Shown: positions 24,895 through 31,811, counted from the first letter of the stretch. The stretch: DNA of 50,144 bases from JBDTNQ01 sp039933635 (GCA_039933635.1 JBDTNQ010000017.1:1-50144), one strand, 5' to 3'. The notes: a model not told the origin generated them from the letters alone. Numbers and translations are program-made.

Positions 24895-26676
24895 CTACTC
24901 GGTGATCCGCAGGACGACGATGGTGGTGTCGTCGTTGGGAGGGAATCCAGCGCGATGCTCGTCAACAGCGCGAGAGATCCGGTCGACGATCTCGGCAGCG
25001 GGACGGTCGCGGGCCTCGAGGGCGATGCTCATGACCCGCGCCGAGGTGAACTCCTCGCCGGCGGCGTTCATGGCTTCGGAGACGCCATCCGAGCCGAACA
25101 CAAAGACGTCACCCGGACTGAGTGGCAGCGTGACCTCGTCGTAGCTCACGCCGAAGAACGAGCCCAGCGGCACGCCGGGCAGTTCGACCTGCGTGACGGC
25201 GCCACCGCTCACGTGAATCGGGTACGGCACGCCCGAGTTGGCGAGCGTCACCGAGCGCCGTTTCAAGTCGAAGACCGAGTAGCAGAGCGTGCAGTAGTAC
25301 TCCTCGAGTTGCCGCTCATGCAGGATGGTGTTCATCGACATCAACACCTTTGCGGGCGACGAACGCTCGGGCTCATAGCGGCGGCGAAACGTGCGGCCGC
25401 GCACCAGCTCGCCAGCGAAGACGGCGTACAGCGCGGCCGGGACGCCTTTGCCGGACACGTCACCGACGGCGACGATCAGGGTGTTCGTCTCGGGCACGAG
25501 GAAGTCGTGGAAGTCCCCCCCCAGTTCGCGGGCCGGCGCGAACGACACGGCCAGGTCGACGCCTTTGACTTTCTTGGGCAAGTGCGTCGGTAGCAACGCG
25601 GCCTGCACGCGCTGGGCGAACTGCAGCTCGCGCTCGATGCGGGCTTCATTCGCGGACAGCTGCGCATAGAGACGCGCGTTTTCAATGGAGACAGCCGCCT
25701 GACTCGCGAGCAGCGTCAGGATCTCGATGTCGCGTTTGGCGAACGCGTCGAGGTCGGGGCTCTCGAGGTCGAACACGCCCACACACCGATCCTTCACGAG
25801 CATCGGGATGACGAGCTCTGAACGCACGTCCTCGAGCACCTGGATGTAGCGCGGATCCTTCGAAACGTCCGGCGCGTACACGACCTCGCGTCGTTCGGCC
25901 GCGTAGCCGACGAGGCCCTCGCCGACGGGCACGGTGGGCAGCTGCACCTGTTCGCCGTACTGCACAGCGAGCTTGATCTCGAGCTCGCCGGAACTCTGGT
26001 TGAGCAGCAGGATACCGAACGTCCGGTAGTCGACGAGACGGCGGCCAAGCTGCGCGATGCGCGCGAGCAGCCGGTCGAGATCCAAGACGCCCGTCATTTC
26101 GCGTCCGACTTCTGCGAGCGTCTCGAACGCCTCAGCGTCGTAGCGCTCCTGCGCGAACAGTCGCGCGTTCACCAGCGCTGTCGCCACGTGCGCGGCGAAC
26201 TGCCGCAGAATCGCGACGTCCCGCTCCGAGTAGCGGTCGCGCTCGTGGCTGAGCAGGTTGAGGACGCCAATCGCCTTCGATTTGTGAATCAAGGGCACGG
26301 CCAGCGTGGCGTGCATGTTGGGCACGACGCTGACGTAGCTCGGGTCGTCGGTCACATCACCGATGACCAGCGGCTGCTGCGTGGACACCACGCGGCCCAG
26401 CAGGCCATCCGCCAGCTTCAACTCCACACTCGTCGCGTGCTCGGGATAGCCGACCGCGTACCCCAGCTTGAACACCTGCCGCTTCTCGCTCACGAGATAG
26501 ACGGCGAAGGCATCGAACGGAATCAACCGGCCCACCAGCTCCGGAATGCGCGGCAGCAGTTCGTCCAGGTCGATGACGGAGGCGATCTTGCGGCCCAGAT
26601 CGAACAGGGTCAGCAGGATGTCCCGCTCGTTGGCCGAGAGCGCTGGCAGTGGCGGTTGGATGGTTGGTGGCTGCAT
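24895..26676 (-). CDS. RsbU/SpoIIE-type PP2C phosphatase with two GAF domains
   Basis: 593 residues from the ATG at 26676; longer in-frame starts would run into fabZ. Two GAF domains (about 20-175 and 185-345) are followed by a helical linker and a PPM/SpoIIE phosphatase domain (about 375-593). Metal-binding aspartates appear in ELGGDFHDF, VGDVSGKG, FGSDGVSEA and NDDTTIVV. Family members dephosphorylate anti-anti-sigma (STAS) proteins in partner-switching systems. No anti-sigma or STAS gene is in the window. The mRNA would start about 20 nt upstream of the ATG from the TATAAT at 26709-26704 and has no Shine-Dalgarno. Confidence 0.88.
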   Translation of the reverse strand: MQPPTIQPPLPALSANERDILLTLFDLGRKIASVIDLDELLPRIPELVGRLIPFDAFAVYLVSEKRQVFKLGYAVGYPEHATSVELKLADGLLGRVVSTQQPLVIGDVTDDPSYVSVVPNMHATLAVPLIHKSKAIGVLNLLSHERDRYSERDVAILRQFAAHVATALVNARLFAQERYDAEAFETLAEVGREMTGVLDLDRLLARIAQLGRRLVDYRTFGILLLNQSSGELEIKLAVQYGEQVQLPTVPVGEGLVGYAAERREVVYAPDVSKDPRYIQVLEDVRSELVIPMLVKDRCVGVFDLESPDLDAFAKRDIEILTLLASQAAVSIENARLYAQLSANEARIERELQFAQRVQAALLPTHLPKKVKGVDLAVSFAPARELGGDFHDFLVPETNTLIVAVGDVSGKGVPAALYAVFAGELVRGRTFRRRYEPERSSPAKVLMSMNTILHERQLEEYYCTLCYSVFDLKRRSVTLANSGVPYPIHVSGGAVTQVELPGVPLGSFFGVSYDEVTLPLSPGDVFVFGSDGVSEAMNAAGEEFTSARVMSIALEARDRPAAEIVDRISRAVDEHRAGFPPNDDTTIVVLRITE

Positions 26677-26703
26677 GAACGAACGGGGGGAACGACGAGT
26701 AGA

Positions 26704-26711
26704 ATTATACT
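26704..26711. promoter_or_regulatory. Symmetric -10 octamer ATTATACT, two overlapping promoters
   Basis: Plus strand TATACT (26706-26711) ends 9 nt before the fabZ ATG. Minus strand TATAAT (26709-26704), a perfect consensus, lies 27 nt before the phosphatase ATG. The two elements share TATA, so RNA polymerase can open only one direction at a time. No good -35 is seen on either side. Confidence 0.6.
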
Positions 26712-26720
26712 GGCAGAAAA

Positions 26721-27185
26721 ATGAGTTTACAGCTTCCCCTCGACTACGCCGCGATTGAACGTATTTTGCCTCACCGGTATCCATTTCTGCTGGTGGATCG
26801 CGTGACGGACTTCGAGCCCGACCGGCGAATCGTGGGAATCAAGAATGTTTCGCTCAACGAGCGGTATCTCTGGCACGGTCACGATGAGCGGCCGGTGCTG
26901 CCGCCCACCATCCTGACCGAGGCCATCGCGCAGGTGGGCGCGATTCTTATCCTCGCCAAGCCCGAGAACCGCGAGAAACTGATCTTCTTCATGGGCATCG
27001 AGCGCGTCCGCTACCGCAAGCCGGTACACCCGGGCGACACGGTTGAGATTGAAGCGGAGGTAAAGCGTCTGCGCAGCCGGATGGGTGTGCTCAGCGGTGC
27101 CGCGCGCGTCAACGGCGTCGTGGTCTGCGACGGCACCATGACGTTCGCCCTGGGGCCGAAGACTGGCGGGGGCGAGGCAGTCTGA
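26721..27185 (+). CDS. fabZ: FabZ-like 3-hydroxyacyl-ACP dehydratase
   Basis: 154 residues, hot-dog fold. The start MSLQLPLDYAAIERILPHRYPFLLVDR is typical FabZ. Catalytic His is H54 (HGH) and catalytic Glu is E67 (TEAIAQ). The loop between them reads DERPVLPPTILT, where FabZ normally has FPGxPVMPGVLxx, so the HF-PG motif is changed and the His-Glu spacing is 13 instead of 14. The C-terminal strand (VVVCDGTMTFAL) is normal. It would dehydrate 3-hydroxyacyl-ACP in fatty acid or lipid A precursor synthesis, but no lpx or fab genes are adjacent. Expression is probably leaderless from the shared -10. Confidence 0.75.
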   Translation: MSLQLPLDYAAIERILPHRYPFLLVDRVTDFEPDRRIVGIKNVSLNERYLWHGHDERPVLPPTILTEAIAQVGAILILAKPENREKLIFFMGIERVRYRKPVHPGDTVEIEAEVKRLRSRMGVLSGAARVNGVVVCDGTMTFALGPKTGGGEAV

Positions 27186-27201
27186 AGAGAGACCGTCTCT
27201 T
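27185..27201. terminator. Short hairpin between convergent fabZ and yhaM-like genes
   Basis: AAGAGA (27185-27190) pairs with TCTCTT (27196-27201) around GACCG. It includes the last base of the fabZ stop and the end of the opposing stop codon. It is AU-rich and short, so termination is uncertain. Confidence 0.3.
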
Positions 27202-28150
27202 ATTCGCTCGGTTTCAGAAGCACCCGTTCCAAGTACCGGTGGTAGCTGGTAAAGCGGCCCTCAGAGGCGTCCTCCGCCAAATGACGCCGGACCTGATGGA
27301 GTTTGGCGTCGAAGTCGTCCGCGGCGGCCAGCACGAAGGCCTCGGGCGTCATCGGCTTGACCGGCGAGCCGAGTTCTTTCGCGCCGTGATGAGACAGGAT
27401 CAGGTGTTCCAGCTCGAGCGCGAGCTCGAGCGGAAAGTCCGGAACCTCCCGCACGACGTCTTTCAACATCCCCACGCCAATCACGATGTGGCCGATGAGA
27501 TTGCCCTCGACCGAGTAGTCGATCGCGACGTCGTAGGTGAGCTCCTGGAGCTTGCCGATGTCGTGCAGTAACGCACCCGCGATCACCAGATCCCGGCGCA
27601 GCCCATAGGCGTCGGCGAGGAACACGGCCACATCCATGATCTTCAGGATGTGTTCAATCAGGCCGCCGCGATACGCGTGATGCACCTGACGAGCGGCCGG
27701 CCAGATGCGAAGGCGGTCGCCGTGCCTGACGAGGATGCGGTTCAGCAGATCACGAATCGGCGCTGACGAGACACTGGCGATGCGTCCTTCGAGCTCGGTC
27801 CACATCTCATCGAGCGGTCGCGGCGAGCAGGGTATGCAGTCCTCGGGCTTGAACCCCGTCTTTTCATCCTCCGGAATGACCCGTCGGATCTTGTCGATCA
27901 CCAGTTCGAGGCGCTGATTGAAGAGGTTGCCCTTCGCCTGGACCGCGACGAACTCGCCCGCGTCGAACTGGGCGCTCGCGAGTTCCACATCCTGGAACAC
28001 CTTTGCGTCGATGCTGCCGGACGTATCCTGCAGCACAAGCACGAGGAAGGTTCCGCTTCTGCCCGTTCGCCGTTCCTTCTTCGCGCAGAGGAAGAATCCC
28101 GCTCCAACCGAAGTGCCGTTGATTTCGTTGATCCGAGGCAGGCGCGCCAT
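27200..28150 (-). CDS. YhaM-type 3'-5' exoribonuclease (OB + HD domains)
   Basis: 316 residues. The N-terminal OB-fold (about 15-95; FLVLVLQDTSGSIDAKVF) binds nucleic acid, and the C-terminal HD domain (about 155-300) carries HAYRGGLIEH, LLHDIGKL and ILSHHG as metal ligands. This is the layout of Bacillus YhaM, a manganese-dependent 3'-5' exonuclease acting on RNA and DNA. The C-terminus DDFDAKLHQVRRHL also fits YhaM. No -10 is seen close to the ATG at 28150. It is divergent from the small ORF and histidine kinase genes. Confidence 0.85.
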   Translation of the reverse strand: MARLPRINEINGTSVGAGFFLCAKKERRTGRSGTFLVLVLQDTSGSIDAKVFQDVELASAQFDAGEFVAVQAKGNLFNQRLELVIDKIRRVIPEDEKTGFKPEDCIPCSPRPLDEMWTELEGRIASVSSAPIRDLLNRILVRHGDRLRIWPAARQVHHAYRGGLIEHILKIMDVAVFLADAYGLRRDLVIAGALLHDIGKLQELTYDVAIDYSVEGNLIGHIVIGVGMLKDVVREVPDFPLELALELEHLILSHHGAKELGSPVKPMTPEAFVLAAADDFDAKLHQVRRHLAEDASEGRFTSYHRYLERVLLKPSE

Positions 28151-28243
28151 TGGGACTCCATGAAGGCCGGCGTCACGCGGCGCGCGTCGACCGACGCCGC
28201 AGCGCGCACCGAGCCAAAACGGTGAGTCTACAGCACTGGATGG

Positions 28244-28249
28244 TAAGAT
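28244..28249 (+). promoter_or_regulatory. -10 element TAAGAT
   Basis: TAAGAT ends 6 nt before the GTG (28256) of a 59-codon frame, giving a leaderless arrangement. The same hexamer precedes the gene at 3662. No clear -35 was found. Confidence 0.45.
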
Positions 28250-28255
28250 TTCGGC

Positions 28256-28435
28256 GTGCGCTCACACGCCCGATTGCCTGGCGTCGCGAGGGTGTTGACG
28301 GTTGGCGATCGCGAGTTCGCAACGCGCCGCGCCGTTGTGGGCGACCAGCGCCGGCTGCGGCTCGGTGTGACTCCTCGAGACATTGAGATCCGGAACCCCA
28401 CCGTGCGAAGCATCCTGGCGGTCGAGCCCACGTGA
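28256..28435 (+). CDS. Small protein, 59 residues, coupled to the histidine kinase
   Basis: A GTG-initiated frame too short for the usual length cutoff. It starts 6 nt after a TAAGAT -10, its codon third positions are mostly G or C (about 46 of 59), and its TGA overlaps the GTG of the kinase gene as GTGA. The product is basic, with VLTVGDREFATRRAVVGDQR in the middle and IEIRNPTVRSILAVEPT at the end. There is no signal peptide, membrane helix or recognised domain. A role in controlling or assisting the kinase is inferred from coupling alone. If the frame is not translated, the kinase mRNA would have a leader of about 176 nt. Confidence 0.5.
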   Translation: MRSHARLPGVARVLTVGDREFATRRAVVGDQRRLRLGVTPRDIEIRNPTVRSILAVEPT

Positions 28436-29982
28436 CATCACCCTCTGCGCGACGTCGTGACTCGGAGATCCTCTCGCACGACGCCTTTGCGCGCTTCTTC
28501 GACGGCCTTCGCGAGGGCGTGTACATCGGCCTCGTGAGCCCGGCTGAAACGGCCACGCTCGCCGCCAATCCCCACCTGCGCGTGATGTTCGGCTGGTCCC
28601 CGGACACGCCGACGGCCGAGATTCGGCCGCTCGACCCGGGACGGTTCGTCGACGAGCTCGCGCGGTCGGAGTTCATTCAGCACCTGGCCCGCGAGGGCGG
28701 CGCTCGAGACTACCTGGTCCGCGTGCGACGCGTGGACGGCACGGCGATGTGGCTCGAAGTCACCGCCAGGGCCGAGACGCTCGCCTCCGGCAACACGATT
28801 CGCGTCGAGGCCATGATGCGCGACGTCACGGAGCGCAAGAAGCTTCAGGATCAGTCCCGCGACTTGTCCCACCAGTTGTCGCAGTCCGAGAGACTCGCGT
28901 CGCTCGGCCAGACGATGTCCGGCGTCGCGCATGAACTCAACAACCCGCTGGCGACCATCCTGGCCTGCGCCGAACGGCTCACGGGCCGTCGCCTGGACGA
29001 GACCACTCGTCGCGACATCGATGCGATTCACAATGCGGCCGATCGCGCGGCCCGCATCGTCCGCAATCTCCAGACCTTCGCGCGCAAGCGGCACACGACG
29101 CGCATGACGGTGGACCTCAGCCAGGTCGTGCGCGAAACACTGGCGTTGCGCAGCCATGGCGACGGACAGGGTGCCATCGACGTGATCGACGCCCTCGCAT
29201 CCGGCTTGCCACCCGTGTTCGTCGATCCGCATCAGATCCAGCAGATCGTGCTGAATCTGTTGAACAACGCCGAGCAGGCCATGCTGGAGGCGCACGGGCG
29301 GGGCACGCTGACCCTGCGTTCCTGGCAGGACGCCGACCGCGACGCCGTCGTCCTCGAAGTGACCGACGATGGGCCCGGCGTGCCGGCGGATGTGCAGGAC
29401 AAGGTGTTCGATCCGTTCTTCACGACCAAGCCGGTCGGCAAGGGGACGGGGCTTGGCCTCACCGTGGCATATGCGATCGCGCAAGAGCATGGAGGACGGA
29501 TCAGCGTGTCGTCACCCCCAGCCGGTGGCGCGGCGTTTCTGCTCGAGCTGCCGGTGAGCGGCGCCGCGTTGCGCGTGCAGGAGCTCGTCCCGCCGCAGGC
29601 GGTGCCCGAAGTCCCGAAGGGCACGCGCGCGCTGGTCATCGAGGATGAGCCCGCGCTCGGCGACGCGGTGGCGGCGGCGCTCGCTGACGAAGGCTTCCGG
29701 CCGGATCGCGCTGAAGACGGCGAGGTGGCCCTGCGCAAAGTGCGCGAGACGCACTACGACGTCATCATTTGCGACTTGAAGATGCCGAAGGTGGACGGGA
29801 TGACGTTCTTCCGCGAGGTGTCGTCCAAGATGCCGCACATCGCCCGTCGCCTGATCTTCGTGACGGGCGACGTCGCGGGCACGGAAGCGGAACGTTTTCT
29901 CGAAGACAGCGGCTGCCGCTGGGTGCCGAAGCCGTTTCGGCTGCGCGAGCTGGTGAGACTGGCCCGGGAGACGTTGCGGTAG
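28432..29982 (+). CDS. Hybrid histidine kinase with PAS and C-terminal receiver
   Basis: 516 residues, GTG start. A PAS-like sensor (about 15-135; MMRDVTERKK at its end) is followed by a short coiled coil, the HisKA domain with phospho-acceptor H167 (GVAHELNNPLATIL), and a HATPase with LLNNAEQAM (N box), VTDDGPGVP (G1) and GKGTGLGL (G2). A receiver domain (about 400-516) has VIEDEP, D448 in CDLKMPKVDG and the K in PKPF. There are no membrane segments, so it is a soluble sensor. Phosphoryl flow from H167 to D448 or to a separate phosphotransfer protein is expected; the orphan H-box protein at 31171 is a candidate partner. It is convergent with the sigma factor gene. Confidence 0.88.
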   Translation: MTSPSARRRDSEILSHDAFARFFDGLREGVYIGLVSPAETATLAANPHLRVMFGWSPDTPTAEIRPLDPGRFVDELARSEFIQHLAREGGARDYLVRVRRVDGTAMWLEVTARAETLASGNTIRVEAMMRDVTERKKLQDQSRDLSHQLSQSERLASLGQTMSGVAHELNNPLATILACAERLTGRRLDETTRRDIDAIHNAADRAARIVRNLQTFARKRHTTRMTVDLSQVVRETLALRSHGDGQGAIDVIDALASGLPPVFVDPHQIQQIVLNLLNNAEQAMLEAHGRGTLTLRSWQDADRDAVVLEVTDDGPGVPADVQDKVFDPFFTTKPVGKGTGLGLTVAYAIAQEHGGRISVSSPPAGGAAFLLELPVSGAALRVQELVPPQAVPEVPKGTRALVIEDEPALGDAVAAALADEGFRPDRAEDGEVALRKVRETHYDVIICDLKMPKVDGMTFFREVSSKMPHIARRLIFVTGDVAGTEAERFLEDSGCRWVPKPFRLRELVRLARETLR

Positions 29983-29985
29983 GGA

Positions 29986-30096
29986 GGTTCAGGGGTTCTG
30001 CGGTTCTGGGTTCCGTGGTGCGACGATTCCGCCCCGGGGGGGTTCCGGGATTGGAAGCCGAACACAGAACCAGAACCGCAGAACGCCGAACCACAG
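29986..30096. repeat. Inverted arrays of GGTTC / GAAC units with a 15-bp stem
   Basis: The left arm has GGTTC at 29986, 29994, 30002 and 30009. The right arm has GAAC at 30060, 30067, 30073, 30081 and 30088, and a partial copy GAA at 30095. GTTCTGCGGTTCTGG (29995-30009) is a perfect inverted copy of 30070-30084, with a 60-nt loop. It fills the gap between convergent genes and may end transcription or be a mobile intergenic repeat. No T-run follows. Confidence 0.6.
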
Positions 30097-30103
30097 AATT
30101 TCG

Positions 30104-30922
30104 TTACGCCACCGCGCGGCGGTCGATCGGCATTCTTGCGGCACGACGCGGGAGCGTGGCCTTCGTGAACTTGGGCTTCGACGACTTGCTGACGAGGCGC
30201 GGCCGCTGCGGCAGTTCCGGCGACATCAACCGGCGCAGCCGTTGGATCGCGCGGGCGTGCAGTTGCGAGACGCGCGATTCATTGACGCCAATCTCCAGCC
30301 CGATCTGCTTCATCGTCGCTTCGCCGAAGTAATAGAGCGAGAGGATGCGGCGCTCGCGCGCGGGCAGCTGTCCGAGCGCGGCACGCACGCGATCGCGGGT
30401 CTGATTCTGTTCGAACAGGCGATCCGGCGAGATGGGTTCGCTCGGGACGAGCACGGCGGGCAGCGTCGAACTGTCCAGCGTGTCGAGGTTCGCCAGTGGC
30501 GAGGTGGACTCGATCGTGTTGATGCGGACGATTGTCCGTTCCAGTACCGATTCCTCGGTACCGACGCGGCGGGCCAAGTCGCTGAGGGTCGGCTCGGAAC
30601 CCAGTTCCCGGCGCAGCTGCTCGCGCGCCGCCTCGAGTTCCCGGCGTACACGACGCACGCCTCTCGGCCAGGCATCCCGGCGAAGAGCGTCGATCATCGC
30701 GCCGCGCACCCGGCGCTCGGCAAATGTTTCGAACTTGATCCCCCGTCCCTCATCGAAGCGATGAGCGGCGTCCATCAGCCCGAGGACCCCGTCCTGAACC
30801 AGGTCGCCCAGGTCGATGGAGTGCGGCATCGTGGACGCCATTCGTCGGGCGAGCGACTCCACGAAAGGCAGTCCCGCCTCAACCCGCTGTTGTTCCGCAA
30901 ATGCCAATGGCACCCGTTGCAT
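30104..30922 (-). CDS. fliA: Sigma-28 (FliA/WhiG-type) RNA polymerase sigma factor
   Basis: 272 residues. Region 2 has DLGDLVQDGVLGLMDAA and the RG-IKFETFAERRVRGAM -10 recognition helix (about 37-78); region 3 has DLARRVGTEESVLER; region 4 has LPARERRILSLYYFGEATM followed by IGVNESRVSQLHARA (about 185-230). The order and the FETFA/RVRGAM wording match the FliA/WhiG group and not housekeeping sigma-70. A basic tail of about 35 residues is extra. The ATG has AGGAGG 5 nt upstream. A sigma-54 promoter lies 42-57 nt upstream. No flagellar gene is in the window, so the target could be motility or another regulon. Confidence 0.85.
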   Translation of the reverse strand: MQRVPLAFAEQQRVEAGLPFVESLARRMASTMPHSIDLGDLVQDGVLGLMDAAHRFDEGRGIKFETFAERRVRGAMIDALRRDAWPRGVRRVRRELEAAREQLRRELGSEPTLSDLARRVGTEESVLERTIVRINTIESTSPLANLDTLDSSTLPAVLVPSEPISPDRLFEQNQTRDRVRAALGQLPARERRILSLYYFGEATMKQIGLEIGVNESRVSQLHARAIQRLRRLMSPELPQRPRLVSKSSKPKFTKATLPRRAARMPIDRRAVA

Positions 30923-30933
30923 CGAAGCCTCCT

Positions 30934-30950
30934 CCAGCCGTAACGGCTGG
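30934..30950 (-). promoter_or_regulatory. 5'-UTR hairpin touching the sigma factor Shine-Dalgarno
   Basis: On the minus strand CCAGCCGTTACGGCTGG forms a 7-bp stem with a TTA loop. Its 3' arm runs into the GGAGGAGG Shine-Dalgarno (30935-30928). The predicted transcript starts only 1-2 nt before the stem, so the hairpin would be at the extreme 5' end. Confidence 0.5.
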
Positions 30951-30962
30951 CAGACTCCCTAA

Positions 30963-30978
30963 GGCAACAGCGATGCCA
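30963..30978 (-). promoter_or_regulatory. Sigma-54 promoter for the FliA-type gene
   Basis: The minus strand reads TGGCATCGCTGTTGCC. It has the invariant GG-N10-GC of -24/-12 promoters and matches TGGCAC-N5-TTGC at all but one position. The predicted start is about 30952, leaving a 30-nt leader. An NtrC-type activator gene lies 0.9 kb away. Confidence 0.7.
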
Positions 30979-31028
30979 TGCGCAGTTCGGCCCGCCGAGA
31001 CCGCAGTCTTGACGCGCTGATACAGAGA

Positions 31029-31053
31029 TAAAGCCCTGTAAATGTTGGCTTTA
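31029..31053. promoter_or_regulatory. Dyad TAAAGCC-N11-GGCTTTA
   Basis: A perfect 7-bp inverted repeat about 60-90 bp upstream of the sigma-54 promoter and 118 bp after the H-box gene stop. It could be an activator site or a weak terminator for the H-box gene. Confidence 0.35.
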
Positions 31054-31109
31054 CGACCAGTTGACGATGTGTGAAGGAGTGCGAAGCGCCGGGAATCCGA
31101 CAGCAGTTT

Positions 31110-31145
31110 GGTGTCGATAAGTTGACACTACCGTCAAAGGTGTCA
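31110..31145. promoter_or_regulatory. Cluster of GTGTC/GACAC half-sites, possible enhancer
   Basis: Half-sites GGTGTC (31110-31115), TGACAC (31123-31128) and GGTGTCA (31139-31145) alternate in orientation, giving two overlapping inverted repeats. They are about 145-180 bp upstream of the sigma-54 promoter, a normal distance for an activator binding site. Confidence 0.4.
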
Positions 31146-31170
31146 TTCCGCCGACGGCCTCGTGAGCTGA

Positions 31171-31389
31171 CTAGCGTCCGAGGGGCGGATGGAGACCCAC
31201 GATGCGGCGAAGGTCCTGGATGGCGGAGATGGCCTCCAGCGTTCCAGAGACCACTTGGCCAGCTCGGGCCCGTTGGCCGTCTTCCGTTAGGCGAGCTTCA
31301 AGCAGCTCGGCGTTGGCCAGGATCACGCCGAGCTGGTTGTTGAGCCGGTGGAACACCTGCGAGAGTTCCGCCGCCGGATCGACCGGCAT
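31171..31389 (-). CDS. Orphan histidine-kinase H-box (DHp-like) mini-protein, 72 residues
   Basis: The sequence LSQVFHRLNNQLGVILANAE (residues 9-28) matches the HisKA dimerisation/phospho-acceptor helix (compare HDFNNLLTVILGNAELL), with H14 at the phosphorylation position. The rest is a second helix (RARAGQVVSGTLEAISAIQDL) of the hairpin. No HATPase follows; the frame stops at 31171. It could be a phosphotransfer or dimerisation module, or a remnant of a lost kinase. The start is uncertain: ATG 31389 is chosen, while GTG 31422 would overlap the HTH gene by 11 nt and ATG 31470 by 59 nt. It is 22 nt after the HTH gene and probably co-transcribed. Confidence 0.6.
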   Translation of the reverse strand: MPVDPAAELSQVFHRLNNQLGVILANAELLEARLTEDGQRARAGQVVSGTLEAISAIQDLRRIVGLHPPLGR

Positions 31390-31411
31390 GGCCGCCTGGC
31401 CAGCCGGCTGC

Positions 31412-31633
31412 TCAGGCGCCACGGCTGAGCCGCTGCGTCCAGGCTGCTCCACTCTCTTCGGTGGAGGCATCCGGATTGCGCCAGAGCGTATCCTCGAAGA
31501 TGCGAACGGAACCGCCCGCAGTGCGGACGTACTGGACCTTACCGCCGGCGATCCAGTTGTAAATGGTGCGTCGGCTGACACCGACCAGCTCGCACGCCCG
31601 GGGAATCGACACAGTCTTTCGTTCAAGCAGCAT
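31412..31633 (-). CDS. Small HTH DNA-binding protein (excisionase/MerR-like), 73 residues
   Basis: Residues 7-50 form a winged helix-turn-helix of the excisionase family: VSIPRACELVGVSRRTIYNW, then a wing IAGGKVQYVRTAGGSVRIF and a short DTLWR helix. The C-terminal 20 residues are polar and unstructured. Members either act as recombination directionality factors or as small transcription regulators. There is no integrase or mobile element nearby, so a regulator is more likely. The start at 31633 has GGTGAG just upstream. It is divergent from the NtrC-type gene across 178 bp and precedes the H-box gene. Confidence 0.75.
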   Translation of the reverse strand: MLLERKTVSIPRACELVGVSRRTIYNWIAGGKVQYVRTAGGSVRIFEDTLWRNPDASTEESGAAWTQRLSRGA

Positions 31634-31794
31634 CTCTCACCATCCACGGCCGAGGGAGGTTACAACCGGCCGTCAACGCCCGTAGGCGTGTTCCCCAACA
31701 CTATCGGCGGGCCTTGGTGCTGACTTTAACGACACCGTTGTCCCGCCGGATCCGCCCGCATTCGGGGCAATCAGACCCTGCCCGCTCTTTGTGT

Positions 31795-31800
31795 CAAGAT
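31795..31800 (+). promoter_or_regulatory. Weak -10 CAAGAT
   Basis: CAAGAT ends 11 nt before the ATG at 31812, in the position used by the other leaderless starts of the window. The first base departs from TANNNT and no -35 is seen. Confidence 0.3.
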
Positions 31801-31811
31801 ACCGTCGCTTC

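Noticed and set aside
31036..31053. IHF site near the sigma-54 promoter
   Set aside because: The match to the IHF consensus is poor at the conserved core bases.
31008..31127. TTGAC copies (31009, 31061, 31122) as plus-strand -35 boxes
   Set aside because: No -10 follows at 16-18 nt and the next plus-strand gene starts at 31812.
31412..31633. Excisionase indicating a mobile element
   Set aside because: No integrase, attachment repeat or phage gene was found; the same fold is common in small regulators.
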